Source of the DNA: an unicellular cyanobacterium SU3
Lineage (GTDB): Bacteria > Cyanobacteriota > Cyanobacteriia > Cyanobacteriales > Microcystaceae
Direction of reading: 5' to 3'
Assembly: GCA_002172675.1 (NCBI GenBank)
Contig: NETF01000165.1
Coordinates: forward strand, 36,458-100,457
DNA: 64,000 nt
The notes under the pieces are model-generated. The model saw only the letters and a program-made list of their open reading frames with translations, ran no database searches and was not told where the DNA came from. A program made the translations under genes and the position numbers. Positions 32,210 to 41,809 of the stretch are shown piece after piece; within the stretch, counting starts at the first letter, position 1, and each line of letters starts with the position of its first letter.

Positions 32210-33385
32210 TTAGGCCATCGCTAATTGTGGCATTAAACGATTTAAAACTTGTTGTAATACCATTGCTGTCCAATCGATATCTTCTAAGGTTGTGTGCCGT
32301 CCTAACGTTAAGCGAATCCCTTTTATGGCTTCTTGTTGAGAGTAACCCATCGCCAATAAAATAGGACTGGGACTTAATTTACCACTATGACAAGCAGAAC
32401 CCGCACTAATAGCAATTCCTGCTAAATTCATTTGACGGACAATCATTTTACCGGTTATTTTTTCTGTTTCAACAGTTCCGAAGGGATCGTTAATAATAAA
32501 ACTAACATGATGGGGAAGACGGTATAATCGATCGCCTGTGGGAATAACATAAGGACAATCAGCCATTAAATCAAATAGGCGATCACGTAATCCCATCAAG
32601 CGATCGCTTTCGGCAGACATTTCCTTTCCTGCTAATTCGGCCGCCAGTCCAAATCCCCCAATCACGGGTACTGCTTGGGTTCCTGAGCGTTTTTTTCCTT
32701 CTTGGCCACCCCCCAACAGTAAGGGGTCAATGTTTACCCCTGGACGCACATATAAAGCGCCGGCCCCTTGAATTCCATAAATTTTATGTGCGGACACGGA
32801 TAATAAATCAATGGGTAATCGTTGCACATCAATGGATAGTCTTCCTACGGTTTGTACTGCGTCAGTATGGAAGAGGATATTATGGTCATGGGCAAGATTG
32901 GCCAATTCTTCAATGGGTTGTACCGTTCCCACTTCACTTTGACCATAAATAATGGAAATCAGCACTGTATTAGAGCGAATAGCAGCTTTTAAGTCCAGAG
33001 GATTAATTCTACCCTGACGATCAACTGGTAAACGAGTTATCTCCCATCCTTGTGCTTCTAAACGACTGACGGGTTCACTAATGGCCGGATGTTCAATACT
33101 TGAAATAATTAAATGTTGCGGTGTGCTATATTGTCTCGTGATGCCAAAAATAGCGAAATTGTCTGCTTCTGTTCCCCCCGATGTGAAGATAATTGATTCA
33201 GGATCAGTCGCATTAATTAAAGAACTTACTTGCACTCTAGCGGTTTCTATGATCATAGCAGCCCGTTGTCCCCATTGATGCAGACTAGAGGGGTTCCCCC
33301 ATTGCTCTGTTAACAATTTATTAACGTGAGCAACTACCTCTGAACGAGGGGGAGTCGTGGCACTATAATCTAAGTAAATTTGCAT
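32210..33385 (-). CDS. Cysteine desulfurase, NifS/IscS class
   Basis: A 391-residue PLP enzyme that takes sulfur from cysteine for Fe-S clusters and thio-cofactors. Start MQIYLDYSATTPPRSEV, PLP lysine in LSVSAHKIYGIQGAG, and persulfide cysteine in ISAGSACHSG with the extended class I-type loop, then GYSQQEAIKGIRLTLGRHT. Because the canonical nif cluster also has its own nifS left of this window, this is more likely a housekeeping or secondary enzyme; I give no symbol. Downstream is a zinc-finger protein on the same strand, 70 bases away. Confidence 0.9.
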   Translation of the reverse strand: MQIYLDYSATTPPRSEVVAHVNKLLTEQWGNPSSLHQWGQRAAMIIETARVQVSSLINATDPESIIFTSGGTEADNFAIFGITRQYSTPQHLIISSIEHPAISEPVSRLEAQGWEITRLPVDRQGRINPLDLKAAIRSNTVLISIIYGQSEVGTVQPIEELANLAHDHNILFHTDAVQTVGRLSIDVQRLPIDLLSVSAHKIYGIQGAGALYVRPGVNIDPLLLGGGQEGKKRSGTQAVPVIGGFGLAAELAGKEMSAESDRLMGLRDRLFDLMADCPYVIPTGDRLYRLPHHVSFIINDPFGTVETEKITGKMIVRQMNLAGIAISAGSACHSGKLSPSPILLAMGYSQQEAIKGIRLTLGRHTTLEDIDWTAMVLQQVLNRLMPQLAMA

Positions 33386-33456
33386 TATGGTATAAAAAGA
33401 GTGTTCGGGTCAGGCAGTGGGTAATCTATAAAAATAGATAATTGAAGCCATCTATC

Positions 33457-33837
33457 TTAATGCCCTGGCTTACATACATTATAATCTTCATGGGAAACAA
33501 CCGCTTCCGGGGTTAAAAAATTGCCATGATCCCGACAAATGAGGCGATAATGCCGAGTCACGGGAATACTAATAATAAAGCGATCGTGTCGTAGTCGTTT
33601 TCCGTGAAAAAGGCGATAATCTTGGTGGTTAGCCAGTCCTTTGAGAATTTGACGCGCTTTAAGAACGACATTTTTGGGGAAGGGTCTTAAATTGATGGGA
33701 TCTTTACTGAAGGTTGCTTCCCAAGCATTTTTCTGTTGTTGTTTTTGTTCTATAGCCCTTTTTTCTTGGGCGCAACGATGACAAATTTTGCCATACCCTT
33801 TATGACCACAGGGAAAATTTTTTTTTCGTCTCGACAT
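33457..33837 (-). CDS. Zinc-finger protein with RelE/ParE-like C-terminal half
   Basis: A 126-residue protein: N-terminal cysteine cluster (FPCGHKGYGKICHRCAQEK, residues 9-27) suitable for zinc, a glutamine-rich helix, and a C-terminal part (LKGLANHQDYRLFHGKRLRHDRFIISIPVTRHYRLICRDHGN) whose alternation of strand and basic residues resembles RelE/ParE toxins. I recall similar conserved cyanobacterial proteins without function. No antitoxin partner is adjacent. It could be an RNA-binding or ribosome-related factor; the toxin resemblance is inference. Confidence 0.6.
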   Translation of the reverse strand: MSRRKKNFPCGHKGYGKICHRCAQEKRAIEQKQQQKNAWEATFSKDPINLRPFPKNVVLKARQILKGLANHQDYRLFHGKRLRHDRFIISIPVTRHYRLICRDHGNFLTPEAVVSHEDYNVCKPGH

Positions 33838-34163
33838 AGTAAGCTGTTATAGATAAAATGCTTGCAATCGTGCCATATATCCAGGATACAGGGTGACATG
33901 ATCCCCTAGCAAAATAACTTGAGAAAACGCAACAACTTTAATTTGATCTTCTACATTAATACTAAAGCACTAAAACAAAACGATAAAAACAATGGGTAAA
34001 GATTACGTTAAATACTGTCCCACTTCTTAAAATTTAAGAAAATTCTTGACGGCTCTCAAAAAGTGATTGCAGAATAAAGGTGGTTGTGAGGACTATTTTG
34101 ATACTTCTGCATATCCTAATTGACTTTAAAGGTTTTTAGGATCACAGAGGAACTTATAGAAAA
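33838..34163. other. Spacer without recognised gene
   Basis: About 330 AT-rich bases between divergent genes with no convincing gene. The plus-strand small ORF at 34164 follows directly. Confidence 0.5.
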
Positions 34164-34352
34164 GTGATAGATGATTATTCGTTGGTTGTAAATCAACTTT
34201 TATATAAGTTTCAATCAAAAATAAGAAGGGTTGATCGAATCAATGAATTCATCAGCTTGTTTTCTCATAAGTTGAGTTTATCGGCAACAGAAAAAATCGC
34301 CTTTTTAGGCGATGTAGTTCTTTTTTGTGAGGGCTACAGTAAAGATAAGTAA
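34164..34352 (+). CDS. Small hypothetical protein (GTG start)
   Basis: A 62-residue soluble helical protein that I do not recognise, reading VVNQLLYKFQSKIRRVDRI and then SLSATEKIAFLGDVVLFCEG. It starts at GTG with GAGG about 13 bases before, a weak site. Residue composition is protein-like and the gene lies 33 bases before the next, so it may share a transcript with it. Confidence 0.45.
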   Translation: MIDDYSLVVNQLLYKFQSKIRRVDRINEFISLFSHKLSLSATEKIAFLGDVVLFCEGYSKDK

Positions 34353-34385
34353 ACCGACAGTTCAGGGATTTTTAAGAGACAAATT

Positions 34386-34889
34386 ATGTTATTTAATCAA
34401 TCAATTTTAACATTACTGACTCCTCTTTCTTTATTATCATTGAGTATCATTTCTGGGTTAGGTATTCTCAATAGTCGGCCAACCCTCGCTAGTGACAGAG
34501 AGATGAATAGACATCAAGGAGAATTATTAGCACAAACAATAACGAACAATCAGCTACCTAACGGGACTTATCTATATGGCAGTTCCCCTCAATCGGATGA
34601 AATTGGCCAAGAATATATGGTGTTTCAAGTCCATCAGGGAGAAGTTAAAGGGGCTTTATATATGCCACATTCAGAGTTTAGTTGTTTTACAGGAAACTTT
34701 GAAGGTAACCAAATGAGGATGTCGGTTATTCACCCCTATGATGGCACTCGTAATGATTATTCTGTTGCTTTGCAAGTTCCTTCTACGGTTGCTAGTAATG
34801 GTCAATGGCCTGAAGTCAGCATAAAAGGTTTTTATCGTCTTGATGAAATTAGTTTAGGTGATCAGAAAATTCTTGATACTTGTTTATAA
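34386..34889 (+). CDS. Exported hypothetical protein
   Basis: A 167-residue protein with a signal peptide (residues 1-35, hydrophobic SLLSLSIISGLGIL, ending TLAS). The mature part is beta-rich: YLYGSSPQSDEIGQEYMVFQVHQGEVKGALYMPHSEFSCFTG, with one cysteine there and one at the end (DTCL) that could pair. Similar small periplasmic proteins are frequent in cyanobacteria; no known function. Confidence 0.65.
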   Translation: MLFNQSILTLLTPLSLLSLSIISGLGILNSRPTLASDREMNRHQGELLAQTITNNQLPNGTYLYGSSPQSDEIGQEYMVFQVHQGEVKGALYMPHSEFSCFTGNFEGNQMRMSVIHPYDGTRNDYSVALQVPSTVASNGQWPEVSIKGFYRLDEISLGDQKILDTCL

Positions 34890-35008
34890 CTTACATCTTG
34901 CACCTTGTATTAAATTAGCTAGTTTAGATAGGGAATAGGGAATAGGCAATGGTGTTGAATTTTGACTGTAACTACTTGATAATTAATCTTCTTTAGGTTA
35001 GTAATAAC

Positions 35009-35965
35009 TCACTGATCAATCTCAACTAAAACTTTTAAAATGCCTCGTTTTTGTGCCGTTTCAAAGGCTTTGAGCCCTTCTTCTAGAGTATAACGCCCTT
35101 GTATTAATGGTTTAACGTCGACTTGTTCTTGTTCTAATAGTTTTAAAGCGGGAGCAAATGGACCGCAACGTGAACCGATAACAGTAATTTCATCCACCAC
35201 TAATGCTGAAGCATCTAGGGTTAATTTCCCTGCATAGGTACTTTTTAAGACTAAAATCCCACGGGGATAGAGAGAACGACGAGCTAAATCGAATCCTTGA
35301 GGATTTCCGGTGCATTCTACAGCAATATCAAAACTTCTTTCTTTTACATCTGTTTCTAACCCGGTTTTAATCCCTCTAACGGCAAGATTTGCTAATTTTT
35401 CTCGGTGACGACCAATTACCCATAAGTCACACCCGGTTAAGGCTAAGGTTTGAGCAACTAATTGACCTAGCTTACCATCTCCAACTACTAACACTCGTTG
35501 ATTGTTATCGATTGATATTTGTTGTTGAATTTCTAAAGCCGCGGCCAAAGGTTCCGTAAAAGTGGCCACATCGTTACTAACATTATCAGGCACTCGGTGT
35601 AAATTGTTAACAGGTAAGGTTAAATAATCCGCAAACGCCCCGTTACGGTTGACAATACCCAAAACGCTACGATTTTCGCAATGGGTAGGAGAACCCCCCT
35701 GACAAAAACGACAGTGACCACAAACGGCGTTAATTTCTCCGACAACCCTTTGATTAATTAGATGTTGGGGACCTTGTTCAACCACACCGACAAATTCATG
35801 GCCTAAAACTCCCTGATAGGGATAATAACCTCGCAACAATTCTAAATCAGTATTACAAATACCGGCTTGTAATACTTTGACTAACGCTTCATCTTTATTC
35901 GGTTCAGGAATGGGTAAATCGCTTTTTAATTGTAATTGCTGATTTTCTAACCAAAGTCCTTTCAT
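35009..35965 (-). CDS. Zinc-type alcohol dehydrogenase, MDR family
   Basis: A 318-residue medium-chain dehydrogenase/reductase. Catalytic zinc region GICNTDLELLRGYYPYQGVLGHEFVGVV (C37, H56-E57 by position), structural zinc loop CGHCRFCQGGSPTHC, and a Rossmann motif VLVVGDGKLGQLVAQTLAL near residue 165. Oxidises or reduces an alcohol or sugar alcohol with NAD(P)H. The substrate is not evident; related cyanobacterial enzymes are annotated as chlorophyllide- or sorbitol-type dehydrogenases without proof. Confidence 0.85.
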   Translation of the reverse strand: MKGLWLENQQLQLKSDLPIPEPNKDEALVKVLQAGICNTDLELLRGYYPYQGVLGHEFVGVVEQGPQHLINQRVVGEINAVCGHCRFCQGGSPTHCENRSVLGIVNRNGAFADYLTLPVNNLHRVPDNVSNDVATFTEPLAAALEIQQQISIDNNQRVLVVGDGKLGQLVAQTLALTGCDLWVIGRHREKLANLAVRGIKTGLETDVKERSFDIAVECTGNPQGFDLARRSLYPRGILVLKSTYAGKLTLDASALVVDEITVIGSRCGPFAPALKLLEQEQVDVKPLIQGRYTLEEGLKAFETAQKRGILKVLVEIDQ

Positions 35966-36070
35966 AATTCTCTGTTTTAAGGGGTCTCATATTGTGATGG
36001 TACAATGGAACAGCACACAATCAACAAAGGGTTATTTAATCACTGACTTTTTTTCAAGTTTATTTTACTT

Positions 36071-36532
36071 ATGACCTCACCCCAAATTTTTGAACAAACC
36101 ATTTTAATTAAAGCAAGTGCAACTATCGTTGAACGTTGTTTTACCGATTTAGAATTAATGCACCGTTGGTTAAACCCGGCTTTAAAGTGTGAACCCATTC
36201 GAGAATGGAATACAGATATTGGGGGAAGAAGTCGTTTTATTATTAAAATTCCTCCCATTAATCCAACCTTAATTAGTTATGTGGTGGAACGGGAACCTGG
36301 GTTAATTGTTTGGCAATTTACTGGATTTTTTAAAGGACGCGATCGCTGGGAATGTCAACCTACCAAAAATGGAACAAAATTAATTAATCGTTTTGAGTTT
36401 GATGTTCCTAATCCTTTGATAAATTGGGGGTTTAATCAATTTGCTGCTTCCTGGACAAAAAAGGATATGAAAGCACAATTAAGACGATTAAAACGGGTAG
36501 CAGAAGAGATTTATCAGTTAGAATGTAGTTAA
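36071..36532 (+). CDS. SRPBCC (START/AHSA1-like) ligand-binding protein
   Basis: A 153-residue protein with the helix-grip SRPBCC fold: IFEQTILIKASATIVERCFTDLELMHRWLNPALKC at the start, the beta sheet RSRFIIKIPPINPTLISYVVERE and a long C-terminal helix (FAASWTKKDMKAQLRRLKRVAEEIYQL). It probably binds a lipid or pigment. Divergent from the dehydrogenase gene by 105 bases. Confidence 0.8.
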   Translation: MTSPQIFEQTILIKASATIVERCFTDLELMHRWLNPALKCEPIREWNTDIGGRSRFIIKIPPINPTLISYVVEREPGLIVWQFTGFFKGRDRWECQPTKNGTKLINRFEFDVPNPLINWGFNQFAASWTKKDMKAQLRRLKRVAEEIYQLECS

Positions 36533-36664
36533 ATTTGTAGAGTTAATTGGCTGATTGACAGTTAAAAAAGATTCAATTATATGTGTGTTTAAGTAAGTAT
36601 ATTGCTGTGATTGTTTTCAAGGACTTTTATTGCTGTTGTTGATAACTAGCTAATTTTTGACCAA

Positions 36665-37705
36665 TTAATAAAGGGTCATAACTTCAGTAATCGGTAAACG
36701 AGATTGTACCCCTAAGTTCCACGAAGAAATATGACCTCGTTTTAGGTGATCACAAGCAGCACAAGCAATCATAGCAGCATTATCGGTACAAAGTTTCAGA
36801 GGAGGAAAATGGACGGTTAAATTGTGTTTTTTAGCTGCTTCTTGGAGATGATTTCTTAACCCACTATTAGCAGCAACACCACCCCCAACAGCAATATGAC
36901 TAATGTTATGATCAAGGGCGCAAGTAATCGTTTTTTTCGTTAATGAACGAGCAACTGTTTCTTGAAAACTTGCTGCGAGATCAGCAATAGGTAAGGATTC
37001 AGTCTTTTCTTGTTTGAGTTTTTCTACTAATCGTAACACTGCTGTTTTTAAGCCACTGAAACTAGAATCATAGGGATGATAACCCCCTTGAGGTAAGGAT
37101 ACTTTTCCTTCTGGTAAACTAAATTGTTTGGGGTTTCCTTGAGTGGCTAACTTATCAATAATAGGACCACCCGGATAGCCTAAATTCAATAATCTGGCTA
37201 CTTTATCAAATGCTTCCCCTGCTGCGTCGTCGCGAGTGGTTCCTAATTGTTCATAAATACCACAATTTTTTACATGAATAAGACTGGTATGACCCCCTGA
37301 CACTAATAAGCATAAAAAGGGTGGTTTCCAATTAGGTTCACTTAAATAAGTTGCATAAATATGACCTTCTAAATGATGAATTCCTAAGAAGGGTTTTTGA
37401 TGAATCATGGCTAGACTTTTAGCTGCTGTTTCTCCTACCATTAAAGCCCCAATTAATCCTGGTGCAACGGTTGCAGCGATACCGTCGATATCATTCCAGC
37501 TTAATTTTGCTAATTGTAAGGCTTCTTCGATACAAGGATTAATAGTTAAAAGATGTTGACGGGAAGCCTCTTCAGGAACAACTCCACCATAATGTTTATG
37601 TAAGTCAATTTGAGAAGCAACAACATTACTACAAATCCTTTGATCATTAACAATAGCTACCGCCGTTTCATCGCAACTGGTTTCAATTCCTAGTATCGTT
37701 GTCAT
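36665..37705 (-). CDS. tsaD: tRNA N6-threonylcarbamoyladenosine transferase TsaD
   Basis: A 346-residue Kae1/TsaD protein that makes t6A37 in ANN-reading tRNAs with TsaB, TsaC and TsaE. Start TTILGIETSCDETAVAIV, the metal-binding HLEGHIYAT (H111 and H115 by position), GGHTSLIHV and CTDNAAMIACAACDH near the end. It overlaps the end of mscS by 23 bases, so translation may be coupled. Normal length. Confidence 0.95.
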   Translation of the reverse strand: MTTILGIETSCDETAVAIVNDQRICSNVVASQIDLHKHYGGVVPEEASRQHLLTINPCIEEALQLAKLSWNDIDGIAATVAPGLIGALMVGETAAKSLAMIHQKPFLGIHHLEGHIYATYLSEPNWKPPFLCLLVSGGHTSLIHVKNCGIYEQLGTTRDDAAGEAFDKVARLLNLGYPGGPIIDKLATQGNPKQFSLPEGKVSLPQGGYHPYDSSFSGLKTAVLRLVEKLKQEKTESLPIADLAASFQETVARSLTKKTITCALDHNISHIAVGGGVAANSGLRNHLQEAAKKHNLTVHFPPLKLCTDNAAMIACAACDHLKRGHISSWNLGVQSRLPITEVMTLY

Positions 37706-39437
37706 AAGCTTGTGAACTATCTTTTTTTGTTATCTTTTTTGATTGTATCTCTTTATTTTTATCTTGAATAGTATGATGATTGGAATTGGTGTCGAGCCAC
37801 ACTGCTAAACTATTAGATAAAGTAGTCAAAGAATTAATCAGTTCAGGAGAAACACCTTGTGCAGGTAAATCAGTTGAGCGAAAATGTAAGTCTCTTTGAG
37901 GAAAAGGAATTTCGATACCTTCTTCTCTAAATTTACTATCAATATTAAAGTAGAGATCACTTTTTATCTGGAATTGCTTATAAGGTTTACTAATCCACAC
38001 TAATAAATTAAAGTTTAAAGAACTATCACCAAACTCATCAAAAAAGACTTGAGGGGATGGTATTGATAAAATATCCCGATGACTTTTAGCGGTATCAATT
38101 AAAGCTTTTCTAACGGCTTCTAAATTAGAACCATAGGCAACGCCTACCGGAATTTTTAAGCGAGAAATCGGACTAGAATGACTCCAATTAATAACTTCTG
38201 ATTCCAAAAAACGAGAATTGGGTAAAATGACAGAAATTTGATCAAGTGTTCTTATTTCTGTACTTCTGACGCTAATTCTTTCTACCGTTCCCATCAATCC
38301 ATCTACTTCAACAAAATCACCAACTTGTATAGGACGCTCAAAAATTAATACTAATCCACTGACAAATTCTTTCGCAATTCCTTGAAGTCCTAAACCAATT
38401 CCTACCCCTAAAACACTAGCAAAAACTGTTAAGGAACTTAAGTCTAATCCCCAAACTTGTAAAACAACAATAGTGCCTAAAAATATGAGGGTATAGTTAA
38501 CAATTAAAGCTGTGGTATCTTGCACAGCACGATTGAGTCCTGTGGCACTTAGTAATTTAGATTTTAGCACACGGCTAACCGTACGAGTTAGAGTTATTAC
38601 ACCCGCCAATAAACCGATTAAAATAAAGAAGTCAAGTACCGAATATTTTTGATTACCCAAGGGAAAAACATCAGTAATTAAACTAACTTGTAAAATATTA
38701 ATAACGAAATCACTCCATTGACGAGTTTGAGGAAATAAACGACTAATGTAGCCCAGAGCAACAATCCAAATAATAGCCCTAATAACTGTTAACAAAACTA
38801 ATAATCCAACCAACTGAAAATTAAAAGAAGATTCAGCAGGAGTAACTGTTAATGGCTGATTAGAAGTCGTTGATGTTAAAGGATTTGTATCGGTTTTTGT
38901 GGTATTGAGAGGCTTTAACCAACGCTGCCAAATATCTCCTAATTTCCAAGATAAAATAAAAGCTAAGACAAGAATAGCGATCGCAATAAGAATGGCTTTA
39001 ATATAATATTGGGGTCTTCTTTCATATTCTGATTTTCTAATCGCAATTTCTAGGGTGTTTTTCCAAGCTAAAGCCTGTCCTTGTAAGCTTTTTCCCACAG
39101 GAACATCATTAGAAGTTACAGACAAAAAATAGCGATCATTAATAGTAATAATAGGAACATCTTGATTAGTGTCAATTCCAACTGAAATAGGAGATTCACC
39201 CTCTGCAAAAATTTTTTCTAACTGACTATTAGCTTCTTTTGCTCTTTGTTCTGCGGTATATTGTCCTGACTCACTCACATAAAAAAGTGTTCTCCCTTCT
39301 AACATAATGGGGGCAGTGGGTTTTTCTTGTCCTAAAATTGGAGTAACAAAACTAATAAAAGTTAAAGCAATTAAAGTTGTTAAAATCCAGGAAATTAAGG
39401 AAATTATGAATTTTCGTTTTTTGCTCCAATAAAACAT
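37683..39437 (-). CDS. Mechanosensitive channel, MscS family
   Basis: A 584-residue inner-membrane channel. N-terminal signal/TM region (residues 13-35), a periplasmic domain to about 140, TM segments at about 143-165, 210-235, 265-290 and 315-335, then the MscS core: LGVGIGLGLQGIAKEFVSGLVLIFERPIQVGDFVEVDGL (residues ~335-375), followed by the beta domain (TVERISVRSTEIRT) and cytosolic domain. The tail ends polar (KITKKDSSQAYDNDTRN) and is overlapped by tsaD. Releases solutes on hypo-osmotic shock. Confidence 0.9.
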   Translation of the reverse strand: MFYWSKKRKFIISLISWILTTLIALTFISFVTPILGQEKPTAPIMLEGRTLFYVSESGQYTAEQRAKEANSQLEKIFAEGESPISVGIDTNQDVPIITINDRYFLSVTSNDVPVGKSLQGQALAWKNTLEIAIRKSEYERRPQYYIKAILIAIAILVLAFILSWKLGDIWQRWLKPLNTTKTDTNPLTSTTSNQPLTVTPAESSFNFQLVGLLVLLTVIRAIIWIVALGYISRLFPQTRQWSDFVINILQVSLITDVFPLGNQKYSVLDFFILIGLLAGVITLTRTVSRVLKSKLLSATGLNRAVQDTTALIVNYTLIFLGTIVVLQVWGLDLSSLTVFASVLGVGIGLGLQGIAKEFVSGLVLIFERPIQVGDFVEVDGLMGTVERISVRSTEIRTLDQISVILPNSRFLESEVINWSHSSPISRLKIPVGVAYGSNLEAVRKALIDTAKSHRDILSIPSPQVFFDEFGDSSLNFNLLVWISKPYKQFQIKSDLYFNIDSKFREEGIEIPFPQRDLHFRSTDLPAQGVSPELINSLTTLSNSLAVWLDTNSNHHTIQDKNKEIQSKKITKKDSSQAYDNDTRN

Positions 39438-39828
39438 ATAGATTGAATAAATATAGGTTAACGATTGACTAATATTTTTATGAGTTAGTTTAATGGTTAT
39501 TCATATCATAGCTGATGAAAAATTTTTTTTATTATCACTATGTAAACTTTCTTGGGGAGGTTTGTCTCTGCTAATCAAATGAAAGAATCTGATCTATTAT
39601 TGCACTATTTTCACTAATATCTGCTTTCTAAATAAATAGAGAAAAAGCTTAAAATCAAGATAACTATAGGTGGGTGAGCTTTTTTACTGTAGCAGAGGTT
39701 TTGAAGCCGGCATTTTGCGATAAAATTAGAAGAGTTGATCAATCCTTGGTGATAATTACACCAAACTCAATCAATTCAACCCCTTACTTTGTTGGGGAAT
39801 GCACCTGCCCATCGAATTACCCTAAACT
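39438..39828. other. Divergent spacer with a dyad upstream of cysK
   Basis: 391 bases without a gene. TTGGTG (39746-39751) and CACCAA (39759-39764) form a 6-7-6 dyad about 65 bases before the cysK ATG, possibly an operator for a sulfur regulator. Confidence 0.4.
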
Positions 39829-40803
39829 ATGGATATTAAAGAAGGCTTTGTTGGTACTGTTGGCAATACGCCCCTCATTCGACTCAAAAGCTTTAGTGAA
39901 GAAACTGGCTGTAATATTTTAGGCAAGGCAGAATTTCTTAACCCTGGGGGTTCTGTAAAAGATAGGGCTGCTTTATACATTATTAAAGATGCAGAAGAAA
40001 AAGGACTGCTCAAACCTGGCGGAACGGTAGTCGAAGGAACTGCCGGAAATACAGGGATCGGATTGGCGCATATTTGTAATGCCAAAGGTTACAAATGTCT
40101 GATTATTATACCTGAAACTCAGTCTCAAGAGAAAATTGATTTATTGAGAACCTTGGGGGCTGAAGTTCGTACGGTTCCTGCGGTTCCCTACAAAAATCCG
40201 AACAATTATGTCAAAGTCTCAGGAAGAGTCGCTGAAGAATTAGACAATGCTATCTGGGCTAATCAATTCGATAATTTAGCAAACCGACGGGCCCATTATG
40301 AAACCACTGGCCCTGAAATTTGGCAGCAAACCGACGGAAAAGTGGATGCTTGGGTATCAGCCACAGGCACCGGCGGAACCTACGCAGGTGGGGCATTATT
40401 TTTCAAAGAGAAAAACCCTGATATTAAGTGTATCGTAGCCGACCCTATGGGAAGTGGCTTATACAGTTATGTCAAAACTGGAGAAATTAACCCCGAAGGC
40501 AGTTCCATCACTGAAGGGATAGGCAATAGTCGCATTACGGCAAATATGGAAGGGGTTCCTATTGATGATGCCATTCAAATCGATGACCATGAGGCATTAC
40601 GGGTAATTTATCAGTTATTGTACCAAGATGGCTTATTTATGGGGGGGTCTGTGGGCATCAATGTGGGTGCAGCCGTCGCCTTAGCCAAAGAAATGGGACC
40701 GGGCCATACCATTGTCACAGTTTTATGTGATAGTGGGGCCCGTTATCAATCTCGTATCTATGACAAGGAATGGTTAGCCTCTAAAGGGTTGTCCGTTGGT
40801 TGA
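39829..40803 (+). CDS. cysK: Cysteine synthase A
   Basis: A 324-residue O-acetylserine sulfhydrylase. PLP lysine in FLNPGGSVKDRAALYII (K44 by position), phosphate loop EGTAGNTGIG, and VSATGTGGTYAGGALFF for the PLP phosphate. Ends IYDKEWLASKGLSVG. Converts O-acetylserine and sulfide to cysteine. Start ATG 39829 lacks a strong Shine-Dalgarno sequence. It runs in series with a 2Fe-2S protein gene 35 bases later. Confidence 0.93.
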   Translation: MDIKEGFVGTVGNTPLIRLKSFSEETGCNILGKAEFLNPGGSVKDRAALYIIKDAEEKGLLKPGGTVVEGTAGNTGIGLAHICNAKGYKCLIIIPETQSQEKIDLLRTLGAEVRTVPAVPYKNPNNYVKVSGRVAEELDNAIWANQFDNLANRRAHYETTGPEIWQQTDGKVDAWVSATGTGGTYAGGALFFKEKNPDIKCIVADPMGSGLYSYVKTGEINPEGSSITEGIGNSRITANMEGVPIDDAIQIDDHEALRVIYQLLYQDGLFMGGSVGINVGAAVALAKEMGPGHTIVTVLCDSGARYQSRIYDKEWLASKGLSVG

Positions 40804-40838
40804 GGGTCAACTCATTGTAGTTATCTAACTTTACTCAA

Positions 40839-41096
40839 ATGTCAAGCGACTTTACTCAAATGTCAAGCGAGCGCACGATTTTAGTCTGTCAAGGCCGTTG
40901 TTGTCGCAAAGATGGTTCAAAACAAATATTAACGGCCTTCGAGTCTCAAACTCCTCCAGATGTCCAAATTACCCCTTGTGGTTGTTTGGGACAATGTGGA
41001 AATGGACCGAACATTGTCATTTTACCCGAAAAAAATTTATATCAACGGGTTTCAGCAAAAGATGTCTCGGTTCTCTTTTTAACTAATCAAAATTGA
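40839..41096 (+). CDS. Thioredoxin-like [2Fe-2S] ferredoxin
   Basis: An 85-residue protein of the Shethna/thioredoxin-like [2Fe-2S] class: cysteines in LVCQGRCCRKDGS and TPCGCLGQCGNGPNIVI. A 21-base tandem duplication (40828-40848 and 40849-40869) repeats the start, reading MSSDFTQ-MSSERTI; so ATG 40839 or ATG 40860 may be used. Function is not known; placed after cysK it may serve sulfur assimilation. Confidence 0.8.
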   Translation: MSSDFTQMSSERTILVCQGRCCRKDGSKQILTAFESQTPPDVQITPCGCLGQCGNGPNIVILPEKNLYQRVSAKDVSVLFLTNQN

Positions 41097-41121
41097 TTGA
41101 ATCTATAACTTATAAATACAG

Positions 41122-41802
41122 ATGGAAAATAGACCCAAAACAACAGTCATTTTAGCGATGACGGCGGATGGAAAAATTGCTGATTTTCAACGCAATGCAG
41201 CTAGGTTTAGCTCGGATATTGATCAAAATCATTTAGAAAAACAAATTTCCTTAGTCGATGGTGTCTTATTTGGTGCAGGAACCTTAAAAGCGTTTGGAAC
41301 GACGATAATGGTCAAAGATTCCGAATTCTTAGCCCATCGAAAACAAAATAATCAACCCAGTCAACCGATTCATATTGTCGTCTCTGCTTCTGGAAACATT
41401 GATGATAATTTACGCTTTTTTTCTCAACCAGTTCCCCATTGGTTAATGACAACAGAAAAAAGTACAGATAATAAGACTTCAAAATTTGAAAAAGTGTTGA
41501 CCTGTGCTGAAATAGAAGCAGGAAAAATTAACTTAGTCGAAGGCTTTAAAACTTTAAAAGAACTAGGATTAAATCATCTGGCCATTATAGGCGGTGGGAA
41601 ACTGGTTGCTAATTGTCTAGAGCAGAATTTAATCGATGAATTCTGGTTAACAATTTGTCCTTATATCTTAGGAGGAAAAACTGCACCCACCCCAGTAGAA
41701 GGGATGGGGTTTCTCTCCTCTCATGCTCAAAAATTAGAATTATTAAGCTTAGAACAAATAGAACAAGAAATCTTTTTACACTACAAGGTATTATCTGTGT
41801 AG
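41122..41802 (+). CDS. RibD C-terminal/dihydrofolate-reductase-like protein
   Basis: A 226-residue free RibD-C-domain protein. Start PKTTVILAMTADGKIADFQRNAARFSS, then QISLVDGVLFGAGTLKAFGTTI and LGLNHLAIIGGGKLVANCLEQ, the NADPH-binding part, and a C-terminal EFWLTICPYILGGKTAPTP. It may be a riboflavin-pathway pyrimidine reductase or a related NADPH reductase. It converges with the globin gene, with only 7 bases between stops. Confidence 0.85.
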   Translation: MENRPKTTVILAMTADGKIADFQRNAARFSSDIDQNHLEKQISLVDGVLFGAGTLKAFGTTIMVKDSEFLAHRKQNNQPSQPIHIVVSASGNIDDNLRFFSQPVPHWLMTTEKSTDNKTSKFEKVLTCAEIEAGKINLVEGFKTLKELGLNHLAIIGGGKLVANCLEQNLIDEFWLTICPYILGGKTAPTPVEGMGFLSSHAQKLELLSLEQIEQEIFLHYKVLSV

Positions 41803-41809
41803 CAACATT

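Noticed and set aside
39674..39922. 82-codon frame overlapping the cysK start
   Set aside because: Overlaps the certain cysK N-terminus in another frame and has no protein-like pattern.
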